This document shows, in pieces, positions 28,201 to 40,919 of a DNA stretch of 64,000 bases (position 1 is its first letter; each line of letters opens with the position of its first letter). The DNA is from Anisakis pegreffii (Eukaryota > Nematoda > Chromadorea > Rhabditida > Anisakidae), in NCBI GenBank assembly GCA_035041965.1, contig JAPYMA010000016.1:1-64000 (forward strand), given 5' to 3'. Position numbers and translations under genes: made by a program. The notes beneath the pieces were generated by a model. The model saw only the letters and a list, made by a program, of their open reading frames with translations, was not told where the DNA came from and did no database searches.

Positions 28201-31200
28201 AATTACGCATTCACCTGTAAACCGAATTCATGCGCTCGACTCTTATGACACGTTCGACACTTTTCAAAGGAACGCATAGTTTCTTGGCGGTCAAAGTGTC
28301 TTCGTAAGTGGGAGCAATCTTACAATTATACTGATAGTGAGATAACTTTCTGGGATTGCGGCGTGTTGATAATCTTGATGATTTGAATATTGGTAGAAAT
28401 GGTACCGCAGTTGCAGTGAGATGGTGAAGTAACTGCATTTGAAGGGAATAACAACAGTAATGATAAAAGATGAATGAAATAAAAGGTATCACTGAGATGT
28501 TCAACAGATTAATCTGTTCCAGCTATCACGTCCTGTTACTATTAGTAACCAATACTACTACATCTAATCATCCTGCTTATCCTCCAACAACCTCATTCAT
28601 ATTCGTAGTGAACATCCTTTGTGTATATTTAATTCCATATCATATTGCTACATTCAGCTATCTTATATCTAAATATTACATACACATATATATGCACAAT
28701 ATTATTTATAAATAAATATCGTCATCATCTATGTAATATTATATACGGACATTATATATCAGCAGCACTAAAATCTCTTCTGCGTTGCCGTGCACTCCTC
28801 TTCAGTGGCACTCTATTCACTCGATAATATGTCTGTGATCTACGCAGCACTCATGCTCTATCAAGCAACTACCGTATAACCATAACAATAACAACAACAC
28901 AAATAATATAAAACGTCACCCATTCAAAAGGCTCTCGTCTCTTATTTCTTCAAATGCGCGACAACGCTGTGTATGAAGTCGAGCGAACGAACACGCCATC
29001 TCGCTCATGGGGAACATCTCTCGAAAATGCTATTAAAAATTCATTGGACACTTGACTGCTATACTAGTGCTTAAGCTATCAAAATAGTTTAGTGTAAGAT
29101 CAATGCTTAATTGATAGTTTGATAATAGTATATTGACTATAATTATTCGTATTGATGGAGATTTCTGCAAAGTATAATCTGTTTAGTTGAAGAGTATAAC
29201 CGATAACAAGTTCAGATCTGAAGTGAACACGATGGGTGTGTGAGAAAATTTTAGTGAACTTTATATTATATAAAGATTTTTATAAAGACAATAACAATAA
29301 TACTTTTATATAAAGTTAAAACTTTATATAACGGTATTATTGTTAATGTGAATGTTTTGTGGGTTCATTGCAGTAGTCACTTTATGAAGAAATGGCATAT
29401 TTATCGAATTACCAAATTGAGTACTCATCTTGTCGATAAGCAAATAAATATTTACATGTCAGCTGTCCACTAGAATCAGATGACGATTAAAGATTACAGT
29501 CGAAATAAACGGAGAGATAATCGATCTAAATGGATAAGGGTTGCTATAATCTAGTAGGGAATAATACGAAGATTATTCGAGTATTATAGTTCGAGGTGTG
29601 GGAATTGTGCAATATGTTTGATATTGACACATACATTAACAATTGCAGAGTGCATCATTTATATTGTAATCGTTCACTTATACACTACTCAAGATTTGTT
29701 ATTTAGATATTGTTATTATTATTATTATTATTTTTAATAGCATAATGATTTGTGTAAATACGAAGAGCATATCAAGCATCATCAGTATTCCATCTTATCA
29801 TCTGCTAACCTCATCATGCACTTTGTCCGGGGTAACACTCGACTACCAACTGTCTACTGTCGTATTGTAATTCACTTGTTTATACGTAAATGAATAGCAT
29901 ATCTCTCTATATCTGCACATGGATATATTTATTTATGATTATACATAAATAAATATTGAAATTATTCTACTAGCACACACACGCAAACGCATAATCAATT
30001 CCTTTTCGAGACCATATGTTCCGAGATTGAAGTGTTGTTCGATGATGAACACTAATATCACTTGATCATACTATAACAATAACACTTACTCGATTGCACA
30101 GATGAATGCTCAAAAAAAATCCCAACCAATTTTGGCGCATTCGTATTGTATACGGTCTTGAGAATCATTACGGGGACTACATTTCAATGCTTGTCAGAAC
30201 GGTAAGGGGTGTGCAGATGGACATGATTTGGGAATATTAAGCACTTGGCTATGGTTTAAAAACTATCATTGACAGCCGTCACTGATGAACCGTCTTCTTT
30301 GATAGTAACGATTGATAAGGAAAACTCATCTTTGAGAAGCCTGGATTATGCGATCGTCTCCAACGATCCGTATTCTTGATCATGTATTCTCGATTGCGCT
30401 GATGGGTGAATTTTCCTTGTTAATCGTTACTATCCACAATCGCTTTCACCAGGCACGTAGTAAAAGATGGAGCCATTAGACGTTACTGATAAATGGTGTT
30501 GTTGTCAAATCCTCTTTTTTGTGACCACTGTTCCAAAGACATTATTTAATATTATATATTGTACATTCGCCCAAGTTCTTGTGAAATTTTTGTAAGACTC
30601 TACTCCATACCACTAGGCGCATCATCTAGAGTTCATCAAGGAATGAATGAGACTTCACGCTTCAGAAAATTTTCTCCTGTTCGGTGTCAATATGGTGCTC
30701 TTGTATTGTTCGGTTAAGTTAACATGTTACTGTTATTCAACGTCGGCTATAGTGATAAGTGTTCAGCGAAGAATACAAAGAGTAACGTTTTACGAATAGG
30801 TTATGTTGGTATTGTATAAGATAAGTGCGTACAGATATCGGTGATCCACTCGAGTATGACGAGTTTTGCGGCGGTATCTTTCGTTTAATCAAGCGAAAAA
30901 AGAAGTCACTTAAACTGTTATATTCACTGAGAAGGTGTTCTCAGATGAAGTGTCATTAATGTCTATTTTAGTGGTGTACTTCAGTTTATGCACAAACGAC
31001 TAAATGAATAACTTTTATCATATGTATCTTCATTCAGTTAAATTTTCGGCTTTCTTTCCTTCATGAACTACGACGAACAAAAAGTTTATTTGGTTTATTT
31101 GTGTAGAATGCGACAAAAGGACCCATATCGGGAGTCCGCTTTCCACTTGCAAAAAAGTATGCACCACTCGTATCTGAGTGCTTCCTGATTCAGTTCGAAT

Positions 31201-34200
31201 TTGCGAGTCTAAATGAGTCGTCAATGAATGAGTGGGTACTCGGTCAATCTGCCTAAAGATATTTTGCCTAATTTACGGTTTTTCAATGGATATTTCGCCT
31301 AATAGGCAGATTATACCTTAGACAAACTGTCCGTTAGGCAAAATGTCTTTAGGTAGATTGATTGGTCACGAATGAATGTGCACAGAAACAGCTGATGTGA
31401 TCGAATGATTTTCTGAATGCGACTTTTCCTGAATTTCAGCTCAAGCTGTTGAAAATGATTGCGCTTAGACTGTCACTCTGTTTGGTTGAGCTCGACATAA
31501 TTATGTTTTTTGCATTCGAAATTCATACAGTTTCGAACATTTTCGATTTTTTTCTCACTTTCTCGTCTCACCGCACAGCACACAATTCAAGAGTGATTTT
31601 CTGACAAGAGCAAATGCAATATTAACGAATAAATGCCCTAACGAAAACTGCAGTTCAACAACTGAAAACGAGTTGTTGCGAATAATTATTGATAATGATT
31701 CAATATGGTAGTTATGTAGTATGCAGCGAATGTAGCAGTAGCAGCGTAATGATTATGATTGTGATTATTGTTCATTGATGTGAATAATTTATTGAATAAA
31801 ATAGCAGCCACGTACGGTTGGCTGAATAATGCTCACTGACTGATGATTTGTGGTGCATTCATTTACAGTATGCACACTTTTGAGTCGTGAATAAAATCTC
31901 AAACGTCTCTTCTAGTTTAGAAAGAAACGCCGCACACAAATCAAGTTCGTTTCATTCGCATTTCACATCTATATTCATATACATTCTCCATGTATGGTCC
32001 ATAACCGTGTATGTATGAGCTCAGTGATGCATAGTTATTATTATATTAAATAGTAATATTGAAAATATATTGAAAATAATTTCAAGTTCAAAATTCCCTT
32101 ATGCCCTTTCGTATTTTACGGTCAATCGTAGTTAAACTTTAAATTTGTATTCAAATTTTATGATCAAATCAAAAAATTACTATTATTTTATTTCTGATAG
32201 TAATAATCATACAGTTTAGCATGTAGCACATATGAAAGGGTTACGGTGCATGTGTGTTTCTTTTGAATGGCGTATTGAGGTGATGTGAAGCGCGACTAAA
32301 CGAATGATTACCATTCATTGCGTTACATGCACTCGGTTGCGTGTCATCTCATAGCCAAGTTTACGTTGACTCTTTCATTATAACCTCATCGATGAACAAC
32401 ATCAAAAGCTTTGCTGCATCGATTGACCTCTCACCTTTATTATTGGCATTATTTGACGAGCTTATGAACAGCAATACAAGAACATCTGCGCGGTGAACAT
32501 AAATATCATCAACTGTAACCAACTCCTTTAATTTAGTTAATCATCATTGTCAGTCACCTTTTCTCCTTCACATTTAATGGAAATGAAATAGTCAGGCTTA
32601 AGATTTCTGGAGGGGGGAGGGGGGTTAACTGCAGATCTAGTGGTGTGGGGCTGTCTTCATTTATATTTCTGTCCTCTTTGGTGACAAAACGCTTTGCGGA
32701 AGCTTTCAAAGTTGAGTCCAAAATTGCAGGAGTTGGCTGAATGCATTGTAGCCTCTCTAGTTGCCAATCCTAAACACCCACACGATCAGGTGATAAAAAA
32801 ATTTCCAAATAACTTCTCTCGGAAATGATCTCCTTTCAGATAATTTGGATAATTTGACCGAATTGCCTCTTTAAAGCCATCTGTTATCGAATCTAAGCCA
32901 AAAAGGGTCGATATTTTTCTAGGCTATAATTTGGAAACAAATGTTGGCATATGACATGGGGGTTTTTGAATCAATTCAGGGAATGCTAGCAATACTTTAG
33001 TGGTGTTCGCATAGCAATTCCGAAAGTTTGCATGCCAAATTCGCCTAATTTACCATTAAAAATTTTGCTAACTATAAAATCCAGTTGAGTTCATCATAGC
33101 AGTCCAATGAGGTGAACTCGAATGCATTTTCAAAATTTTCAACGACACCAAATAAAGCAACTTAAATTTATATTCCAAAATCACAGTGAAGCAGCACTAA
33201 AATGCACAATTCAATAAGTGCGGAATTACACATGAATTCATAAATTATTGCTGAATAGATGACGACTGGCCTTTGATGAGTTAACTCACAATTCTATTTA
33301 TTGCTTATTGGGGCATAATAAATCTATTGGTGAACGTATCTACTCGATTAATGAATCGTACCTGAAGCATTTCCACTGACTTTATTCTGCTATAAATTCG
33401 CCATTGAAAAGATCATCGCGCAAAAGGGACTCAAAAAGCGTGATATAACTTCAAATCAAAAATTTTCACCTCAACTATACAAATTTCTAGTCCACCTGAA
33501 ACATCAAAGTTAATGATTCGTGAGTAAATTCATCGATGCAAACGAATTTTCATTTCATTTCAAGCTCATAATGCCTCTTAACAAGTATTGATAGAATGTG
33601 ATATTGGAAATAACTGAAAAATGTGGAAAAAAGTGGCCATTATCTGCAGACGCATGCTTGTAATTTAGCAATCCGAATGTTACCGTTGCTCTGAACACGT
33701 ATATTTGACAACCTGTCCGCATAAGATTATTCTCCTTTTGCAGTACAATTCATTGATATAGTCTGCTTATATTGGAAATAACTGATTATGTCTTGTACTG
33801 TAACATATCTGCTGATCTCATAGTGCAACAATCTTAACAGTAAGATAGTTTTTCCAACAATTTTAATAGCAGTAATGGTGATAACAATAACAATCATAGC
33901 AATAACCATAATAATAAAGTTCAAAATAATTCATTAGTGATGTGAGTAATACAAGAAGAATAGCAGCATATGACACTGACATAGTGATAAATAATGATAA
34001 TGATAAATGGAAATAGGAATCATTCTAGTCACTTCTGGCGGATTATTGTTATCATTTTCGTTACTATCACCATTGCCATTAGTGATAGAAATTTTTTGCA
34101 TGATTATTTGACTATAAATTAAGAGTGCAAAATAAACGTTCCATATGAATGAACGAAATATAGCTGACAAGCAAAATCTGATATATCGTATTTGTGTATT

Positions 34201-36725
34201 AGCGATAGTAAGGTGTTTGAAGAGTGATCACATCAGACGAGGATTTGTAATGTGATCCGTTATCCTTCAGTGTGTAAACATTCGAATTTAACTCGATGAA
34301 TATGCCATATTATATTACCCTTCTCGACGCTATTATTATTATTATTGTATTCTTAGAACTTTTCATTTAATTTCAGCAATTTAACAAGTCAGTTCTCTTA
34401 TTCATACAAATACACTGTGTTTATGAATAGATCGGCAAGCATAACTTAAATAAATATTGTTTAATGTCGATGAATAGCTTAAAACTGAGTGTATGAATGA
34501 ACGTGCTAAATCTAAATCGTTCACGATGAAATAACCGGGGATTTAAGATTCAAGAAATTAAGCTGAAATTATATTCATTCAATATTTTTTCCACTACTCT
34601 AATTGATAATTCATTATTGAAAGTTCCATGACAGTCAGCATAAAAAGTCATACGTATAAACTTAGTATTAACTATATTCTTCTGATTGTGAGCTATTTGG
34701 AATAAAGGCATTCCTAGAGATTAAAATCCTCATAAGTCTTTTTTTTCTTTCACCGATTCTCTAAGTCGTGATACTTAGCAACGTGAAGTCGATGTATGCT
34801 CTAAATTTTCAACGACACCAAATAAAGCACATTAGATTCATATGCAACTTAAATTCACGGTTCTTGCTCTCAAATGCTTCGAAAATGAACTATTGAATAA
34901 TTTTGTTGCGAATTCAGGAACGTGCGATCACGGGTGTGCGTGTGAATGGTATCGGACCGTTGATAGCCTCCTCACCAACCACGCATCATGATCCCAATTT
35001 ATCCGGTATCCAACCGATCGACATCCATCAATATTCACAAAGTCAAGCATTATGGTCGAACATCGATAACGGCACCAGCAATCAAATACCCGTCGGTCAA
35101 ATACGACCAATCCTACATAGTAATGCGTCGTCGATCACTCATCACCCTTCCACTATGCACCCTTCTTATCCTCAAATGGTTCGATTTTAGTTTATTCATT
35201 TTTACTTTATTCATTCTTTTCTTTCTGATATCAGCAATTTCAATGAAATGTACTTTTTGGAGCTTGTTCAAAGTGTTTCTCCTGAAAATCTGTGAGGTGA
35301 ATGAACGATGAATCGCTACAAATCTGTAGTTACTAAATCATTTCCCGGGATAAAAATTCATGAATGTGCATCGTTCCATTGCTTACAATTATGAATGCTG
35401 AAGGAAGAAGAATTCATCAGTAATCGTGATAAAAGAGAGACTTTGTTAGTAGTGATTTAGAGTAACTGCTGATTAAGAATTGATAAGTTATCACTGCTAT
35501 GCATATTTCTATCGTTTATCATTTTATACCGCCTTTACTGCACTTCCTTCGTAAGGTAATCATCTAATAATGTGGTACGAAAGGATGTGAATAGCTATGG
35601 CCTAAATAAGATTTAGAAAGTGATTCGGAAGTCAATCAGACTTTCAATGCTAAAGGGAGGGATGAGATAATAGCTCTACCGAGAGGATTAATTCACTGTC
35701 AACGTTGAATATGACCAAGCGATGCTTTATGACTGGTAACCTAGAATGCCCTCGTTGAAATTTCGGTTCATCAAAAGGTGAATGTGAGCTGAATGAAGAA
35801 GATTCATTTCGTTTAATAACATTGTTAAATACAGCTGATTGAGATGTACACATCAATTGCATGTGCCAAACATCTGCTTGGCAGTTTACCTTCTTACAAT
35901 AAACACAAGTCATTGTTGATCGCTACAGTCGTTTGGGTCGCATCTCTTTGAACTGTTCCAAACACACCTATATTTTATCGAAACATTTGATGACATATTC
36001 ATCCAAAATGTTTATTTATTGCCATTTTGAGTGAATAATTTTACGATGCGTTCATATGATCTAAATCTATCAATAATTCATCGACTAATTAGATTCAGAC
36101 GAGCAAAAACATTCGAAACGCAGTACCATCCAAGCAATTCTTTATCCGAATTTCACTTCCTTCTTGCCATCAGCCACCGAAAATAAATTAATCAAAAAAT
36201 CTTGAATGTGCTCTGGAAAACTAAGAGATTCGCAAAATAAAAAATAGTCTCAAATTCATCCGCAAACACAGTTTTGAATTAGTTTCCAGTTCCAATTCAA
36301 GTGAACATATTGATTGTTTTTCAATAATTTTGCGTGAATACCTCTGTGATTCTCTCTTTAATATATTGACAAATTTATAGAAGAAAGAGTCCTTAAAACA
36401 GTTTATCATTAAAATAGCACAGAATGAATGATAATAGATAGTCACATGCAAGCCAAATCATAGCCTGGCTCAAGCTCGCAGCACTAGCAATATCACAGAA
36501 TGAGTACCATTTGCAAATTGATGATCTCAGGTGAGATGAACGATCTCAATTGCTTCTTATTTGAAGATGCCACCAGCATACACGGACCTATCGAACGATG
36601 TGATTAACGCTTATGGTCTATCGTCAGCAAGTAATCATCATTATAATGTGAATATGGATAATGAATTGGATTTCTCACCTCAGATTAATACATCAGACCT
36701 ATCGTCGCCTTCTTGTTCTGATTGA
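13618..36725 (+). CDS. lim-7/isl1: Islet-class LIM-homeodomain transcription factor, 5' end missing
   Basis: Sequence-specific nuclear activator; Islet proteins specify neuronal and other cell fates, often with LDB and LHX partners (family knowledge). Recognised exons: 13618-13656, 14173-14237, 16210-16295, 23224-23426, 24255-24389 (boundaries uncertain), about 24917-24948, 25209-25323, 25702-25802, 34918-35178 and 36567-36725. The first three encode LIM1 (CxxC, HxxC, CxxC, CxxD), the fourth LIM2, the seventh and eighth the homeodomain, and the last two an Islet-like tail ending at TGA 36723-36725. Phases agree at 13656/14173 (G+AA), 14237/16210, 16295/23224 (AG+A), 24948/25209, 25323/25702 (G+GG), 25802/34918 and 35178/36567. 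The first exon needs one base from a missing upstream exon. The linker exon conflicts in phase with its neighbours. Family identity is very secure; the exact transcript is not. Confidence 0.93.
14781..14823. repeat. Imperfect hairpin in Islet intron 2
   Basis: CAAGCTATTTTAC and GTAAAAATAGGACTTG form arms with small gaps around ATCCC, TAC, GGGGA. Good local stem, no family recognised. Confidence 0.6.
15531..15560 (+). repeat. GA/G-rich purine tract
   Basis: Pure purine tract of G runs and GA dinucleotides in Islet intron 2, interrupted by a single T. Confidence 0.8.
16296..23223 (+). other. Large Islet intron between LIM1 and LIM2
   Basis: About 6.9 kb with no supported gene. It is AT-rich and holds ATT/TTA runs (for example 16300-16400), a tRNA-like box A/box B arrangement near 20825-20907 and a short duplication of a TAATGAATTGATC motif near 21868-21905. 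ORFs of up to 109 codons here match no family I know and look like chance. Confidence 0.6.
23224..23426 (+). CDS. lim-7/isl1: Islet exon encoding LIM domain 2
   Basis: The exon begins after TTGCAG with one base that completes the Arg codon left open at 16295. It encodes a whole second LIM domain: KCNRC, then [19 protein letters not shown], then ELYCRAD, giving CxxC, HxxC, CxxC and CxxD ligands. The VMRAR and YCRAD segments are typical of Islet. The only nearby GT is at 23427 (GTTTCT), which ends the exon in phase 1 with a C. That phase joins correctly to the exon at 24917 (C+GT = Arg) but not to the linker exon at 24255. Confidence 0.92.
24255..24389 (+). CDS. lim-7/isl1: Possible Islet linker exon (acidic, Ser/Thr-rich)
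   Basis: After TTTCAG at 24249-24254 one frame is open for 45 codons up to a GTACAG donor. It reads as an acidic, Ser/Thr/Pro-rich linker with a DDDDCWD core and a [12 protein letters not shown] end. Position and composition suit the linker between the LIM and homeodomain regions of an Islet protein. Joined to the visible donor of the LIM2 exon it would be read in a frame with an early TAA, and its 3' phase does not fit the next exon either. It may be an alternative exon, need an unseen micro-exon, or not be coding. Confidence 0.5.
24524..24543 (+). repeat. G-rich tract downstream of the Islet linker exon
   Basis: Twenty bases that are all G apart from one T and one A, followed by GTTAGG. 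Can form a G-quadruplex on the plus strand (inference). Confidence 0.7.
24917..24948 (+). CDS. lim-7/isl1: Short basic Islet exon before the homeodomain
   Basis: A short exon ends at GTTAGC and encodes a lysine-rich [10 protein letters not shown] segment directly before the [12 protein letters not shown] start of the homeodomain. Two acceptors are possible: CTCAG ending at 24916, giving two leading bases, or TTCCAG ending at 24908, giving one. The first is in phase with the LIM2 exon. Islet proteins have a basic stretch at this point, commonly part of nuclear import (inference). Confidence 0.7.
25209..25802 (+). CDS. lim-7/isl1: Islet homeodomain exons
   Basis: Two exons, 25209-25323 and 25702-25802, together encode a complete 60-residue homeodomain. 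The first holds [18 protein letters not shown] and [14 protein letters not shown]. The second holds the recognition helix [17 protein letters not shown]. Helix 3 has the invariant WFQNKR and Islet's typical CKDKK end. The intron breaks the domain after the first base of the Gly codon before LSARV, and the phase is restored exactly (G+GG). The first acceptor is TTTCAG; the second is a weak TTAAAG with little pyrimidine tract. Confidence 0.96.
27750..27766. repeat. CA dinucleotide repeat
   Basis: About eight CA units in the large Islet intron. Confidence 0.85.
29293..29344. repeat. AT-rich two-part hairpin in Islet intron
   Basis: AACAATAATAC pairs with GTATTATTGTT (11 bp); inside, TTATATAAAGTT pairs with AACTTTATATAA (12 bp) around a 2-nt loop, with a 2x2 internal bulge. 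Together a 23-bp stem. Confidence 0.85.
29711..29731. repeat. TTA trinucleotide repeat
   Basis: About six TTA units in the large Islet intron. Confidence 0.85.
31245..31360. mobile_element. 116-bp foldback element rich in GCCTAA
   Basis: Arms 31245-31271 and 31334-31360 are 27 bp with two mismatches, starting CAATCTGCCTAAAGA. The interior repeats GCCTAA or its complement several times. MITE-like or a fold of a degenerate GCCTAA minisatellite. No ORF. Confidence 0.75.
32609..32624 (+). repeat. G-rich tract
   Basis: Runs of two, six and six G separated by single A bases; possible G-quadruplex in the 9.1-kb Islet intron. Confidence 0.7.
33133..33159. repeat. 27-bp direct repeat, copy 1
   Basis: Identical to 34803-34829 (contains CAACGACACCAAATAAAGCA). 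Both copies lie in the same Islet intron, 1670 bp apart, and ACTTAAATTTA-like sequence follows each at different distances. Confidence 0.85.
34803..34829. repeat. 27-bp direct repeat, copy 2
   Basis: Second exact copy of 33133-33159, about 90 bp upstream of the Islet C-terminal exon. Confidence 0.85.
34918..36725 (+). CDS. lim-7/isl1: Islet C-terminal exons
   Basis: Exon 34918-35178 follows ATTCAG and encodes 87 residues starting [11 protein letters not shown], with an [17 protein letters not shown] stretch that matches the layout of the Islet tail (VQSYQPPWKVLSDF-type segment in vertebrates). The final exon 36567-36725 follows TTGAAG, encodes 52 residues rich in Ser, Asn and Asp, and ends at TGA. 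Phases are 0 on both sides. The 9.1-kb intron before this block is the largest in the gene. The last acceptor is weak, but no other AG keeps the frame open. Confidence 0.85.
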
Positions 36726-36842
36726 TCATACGATCTTTTGCGAATTCGCGAATTTTTACAAGAATTCTTTGAATCATCACTAAATTTAACGTTAGTTTTG
36801 TTGGTGTAGCTGTAAAACGCAATGCGATACTTTAATGAATAC

Positions 36843-36848
36843 AATAAA
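36843..36848 (+). promoter_or_regulatory. Candidate poly(A) signal of Islet
   Basis: AATAAA lies about 118 nt after the Islet stop codon. It is a plausible 3' end, but the flanking DNA is AT-rich and the hexamer is common here, so only its position supports it. Confidence 0.45.
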
Positions 36849-39800
36849 TTTGTAGTATGGTTACGATACTATTATGTATATTTGATTTTGAATTGAATTT
36901 AGTGCAAATTTCTTGTCATCTAAAGGGTTGAATATGAAGATATCCATTGAAGTAGATAAGTGAAGAATATTTCGTTGTGATTCAAACTGTTTTTGAACTT
37001 AATTCAACAATTCGACCGCTCTGTTTTTGTGCTCAACTAAATTTTTATGAGTGTCATTAGAATTGCTTCACACTGAACGTTACCACTTTCAGCTGAATAC
37101 AGCGAAGAACGCAAATTTTTGTGAAATTTTTTGGGTTCTCCACAAATCTTTCGAAATTAAAAATTCTTCAGAAGTGCAAATTTTGCTCTCTCGAAAAGCA
37201 CCTTCAGTGGGATCATTTCATGTGAAATATTCGTATAAAATATTTGCGCTCGTACAAAATCGAGAGTGTGAAGCAATCTGATGCACTTGTCTATGCATTC
37301 GCTTTGGTCAGACTGTTTTGCTCTTAATGATCGCATTTAAAGTGATTATTCGTTATCATTTCGCTCGTTCTCAAACCCTTATCGTTGTATATTCTGTTAA
37401 GATGCTGCTGATGTATCGTAATAAATCGATTATCATTGATTCCAAATCGTTTATTGTGTTCAAATTATTGCTATTGATTTGTTTATGCCTACTCTGTATA
37501 ATGCGACGATTCACCGCGAAAAACTTGCAATCATTATTGGATATTTGGCATTATTGACATAATGACAAAATTCACTGATCATTGACTTTATTGGATAGTT
37601 GGCAATTTTATTATTGTCTGCCGAGTTACTGACATAATTCGTGGACACATGATGGTAGACGCTTGGCCAAACGTGATAGTTAATGGTTGAGCTCAGATTC
37701 AGAAACCGGTAGGCTTCACGCACCACCTCACAGTCTCATCTATCAATGAAGAGTTCAGTGCATACCACACTACTTGATAGGCTAACCAAAATTTCTGAAA
37801 GGGATTAGATGACTGTATCAATTCATAACCATCATGACTGCAAGCTTAATCAAGGTATCTATCTCGATCACATGATTGCAAAATATGAACGAGATTTACA
37901 AGAGTATCGCTATGAATCGTCGAATTGCATTAGCTATATTATTTGCAGAACAGTAATCGAGTTAGTGATAAAAATTGATTAATGTATAAATAATTGCTGC
38001 ATTTTGCTTCGTTGTTCGTTTATTTATTGATAATATTATTTGTGTTGAATATGTTCTATGCTTCGAAACAGATTGTTTTGTTCATTCGATCTTATAATGC
38101 AGGTTGTGATCTTTGTTATTTTTATCGTTTCTTCAACTCGCAAATAATTCAACACCATTAGTTGCATTCAAAACGGTCACATAAAATGACATATTCAGTG
38201 GAATTTCCCAACATGAAGTGTACAGTAAGACTCACTGATATATCGCTTGATCATAGTAATAATAGTAATGATGAGCATGATAGTTCATGTTAGTGGTTTC
38301 CGTAATTTGTGTATATACGATACCGTCAAATGTTCCATTATGGAGATGCAAATGAAAAGCCATATGAATATTCACAATCAACTGAGTTTTTTGAACGAAA
38401 CAATTTCACGTTCGCTATGATGAGCAGAATTTTCTGAACAGAAAAATATCAAACTTTGAGGAATAATAATGGTTTTTGATGATTAAGAAGTATTTATGGT
38501 TTCTTGCTAGATGCTAATGTGAGAGAGATGGATGGCTACAGTTGCAATTCACCAACTCTTTAGTACTAATAATCTAGTAAAATTGAATTGTTTTCTTTTT
38601 AATTGTAGATTAAATTTCAGAATTTTATCAGCGATACTTTCTGATAGTTTAGAGATGAACTGATAGAGAGGTTCAATGGACCAATTGATTATCTGAAGTG
38701 TTTTCGTTGTGTTCATTATAATATAATGATTAATTTATTCTTGTTGTTTCTCATTAACATGTGCATTAAATGCTTATTCTTCAGTGTAAATCATGTACAA
38801 CATTTCATTTTAATCAGTTTACTCACTTCAGTCACAAAATCAAAATGTTTGATGAACACATTTCAAAATCTGTTCAAAAGCAGTTTTAAAGAAGTAGTTT
38901 GTGTATTCATAAACTATATGACGAATAGTTATGGTTGTAACTGCCAAAGTAATTATGTGGTAATAACTCGAAACAATTACGGCAGATCATTGCATTTATT
39001 CGTTTTCAAGCAATTACATCGATTCACCGCAAGTTTCTGTCTCTGTTTTTATTGACACCAATATCGCAAATTCACTACATTTCATTTCAACCTTTGGATC
39101 ATTATTCTCAGACGGCCAGCGATATTAACAGATGAATTGATTCGTCTTTATGAATTTTATCTCGAGTTATGATTCAGTGGCCGACTGCACAAAGCACAAG
39201 CTCATTTCCCATTTTGCTCAATGATTTCTTGATGAAGACGGCAACAAATATATTTATTTATGTAGCATAATTTATGTCAGTTATCGTCAAATTTCAGCAC
39301 TTGCAATGTAACTAAATGCTGAATAAATGATCTTAACAATCAATCTCATAACTAACAATAAAGTATTCCCTATTGACAATGTTTCAATAACTTTCAATTG
39401 AATGGTAATAATTACCGTGATTTGGAGACAGCTTAAACGGCACAAAACTTGGCTTAAAATTCAGCTACCCAAAAATTATGAATTTCGAAATGCCGAAATA
39501 AATTTATTCCAGTGAATGTTTGAAAACAACTCGAAAGCGAAATAATTTGTTTTGAATGCGCTATATCAAACTTCACAATATTTGTCAAGAGAGAGGCAAC
39601 GATGTTTCAAAATATCGGTGAGTTGAAACGTGTCATTAATGATAGGTGATCGTCATGTCTCGGTGTGGCGGTTGCTTCTTTAAGAGATCATAAAGGTGCT
39701 AATTATTAAAGCAGATATCTATCCACATAGCCTTATAGCATATAGCAGATCTGCATTTCCTGTCGTCTTACTTATGAAGGAAGGAGCGTATGCCACCACC

Positions 39801-40919
39801 ACCGCATCCATCCATCACCTATCATTACACATCATCATATTTCCGTCTGTTCGTTTATCACCATCTTATTGAGTTGTTCTTTTCAATAAAGTCATTCGAA
39901 TCCATTAGAGGGATTAATGGCATCGATCATTAATCCTGCTCTAGAACATAAAAACCAATGCACGTTTATTTATTTATGTACGTGAAATGATTCGTAATCC
40001 CATTACATCATCATCGCTGCATCGTTTCCGCAAATAACTTCTCAACTTATTCACGATCAGGTATTTCGTTTCTGAACGCGATACGTAAAGATATGTAAGC
40101 TATGAGGCACACTTTTGGATTTCGAATGATACTTCTCAGCGTGACAAATTTAGAAGTTTCAGATATGCTTCAGTCTGCTCATTGCAATACATTACATAAA
40201 ATGCTTCGAACACGATGGATCATGATAAAATGATAGCTGAAATTGTATGCGTAATATTGTAAGCGGAATACACATGCATGCAAATAAGTCATATAATATT
40301 CGCTTTATAGACAAACCGATGACGATGGTATTTGCACATAATATTAAAACAATAATGCAACCGAAGAGCACAGCAGCACAACCGAACCAATGGAACAAGC
40401 AATATTCATGTCGATAATGGATGAACGCAATTCGAAACCATGTTAATGTGTTTGTGTGTATGCTTAAATAAACAAATACGCTTTAAGACAACAAACACAA
40501 CACAATTGTGAACGAATTCAAATCCGAGAACGAAGAGTTCATCTGAAATTCACATTAAGAGCATAATTTACGATTGAGTTTACGATTAAAATTAAAATTC
40601 TGTCGTATCTCTTGAGAAAAGCGGATTTTCATCTTACGATTAGCAACTTCAAATTTTAATCTATAATCAAAAAGCGAAAAATTGATTCGATGTTGTTAGT
40701 CAGAATTAGTGAATGCAAAAATCAATTGAGACTAGTGATCTGATAGATGTCGTATTTTGATAATCCGTGTCATGGATTTAAGGAGATATCTTTCGAAAGT
40801 TCGTGAAAGGTTGGCTGATAAAATGCACTTCTGTCGAGTAAAAATGTAATGAAAGCTTAAGTTAATGACGTGATAATGATCATAATAATGATAGTGCTCT
40901 TTATGAAAATAGTCCTAAC

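Larger units (their letters stand above)
25803..34917 (+). other. Large Islet intron after the homeobox
   Basis: About 9.1 kb with no supported gene. It contains a strong AT hairpin (29293-29344), a 27-bp-armed foldback element rich in GCCTAA (31245-31360), a G-run (32609-32624) and a 27-bp sequence repeated at 33133 and 34803. CA and TTA microsatellites are also present. Intronic enhancers would be expected in a gene of this class, but none can be read from the sequence. Confidence 0.6.

Noticed and set aside
38726..39055. 109-codon plus-strand ORF with hydrophobic start
   Set aside because: Phe/Leu/Ile/Cys-rich translation typical of AT-rich non-coding DNA; no family recognised.
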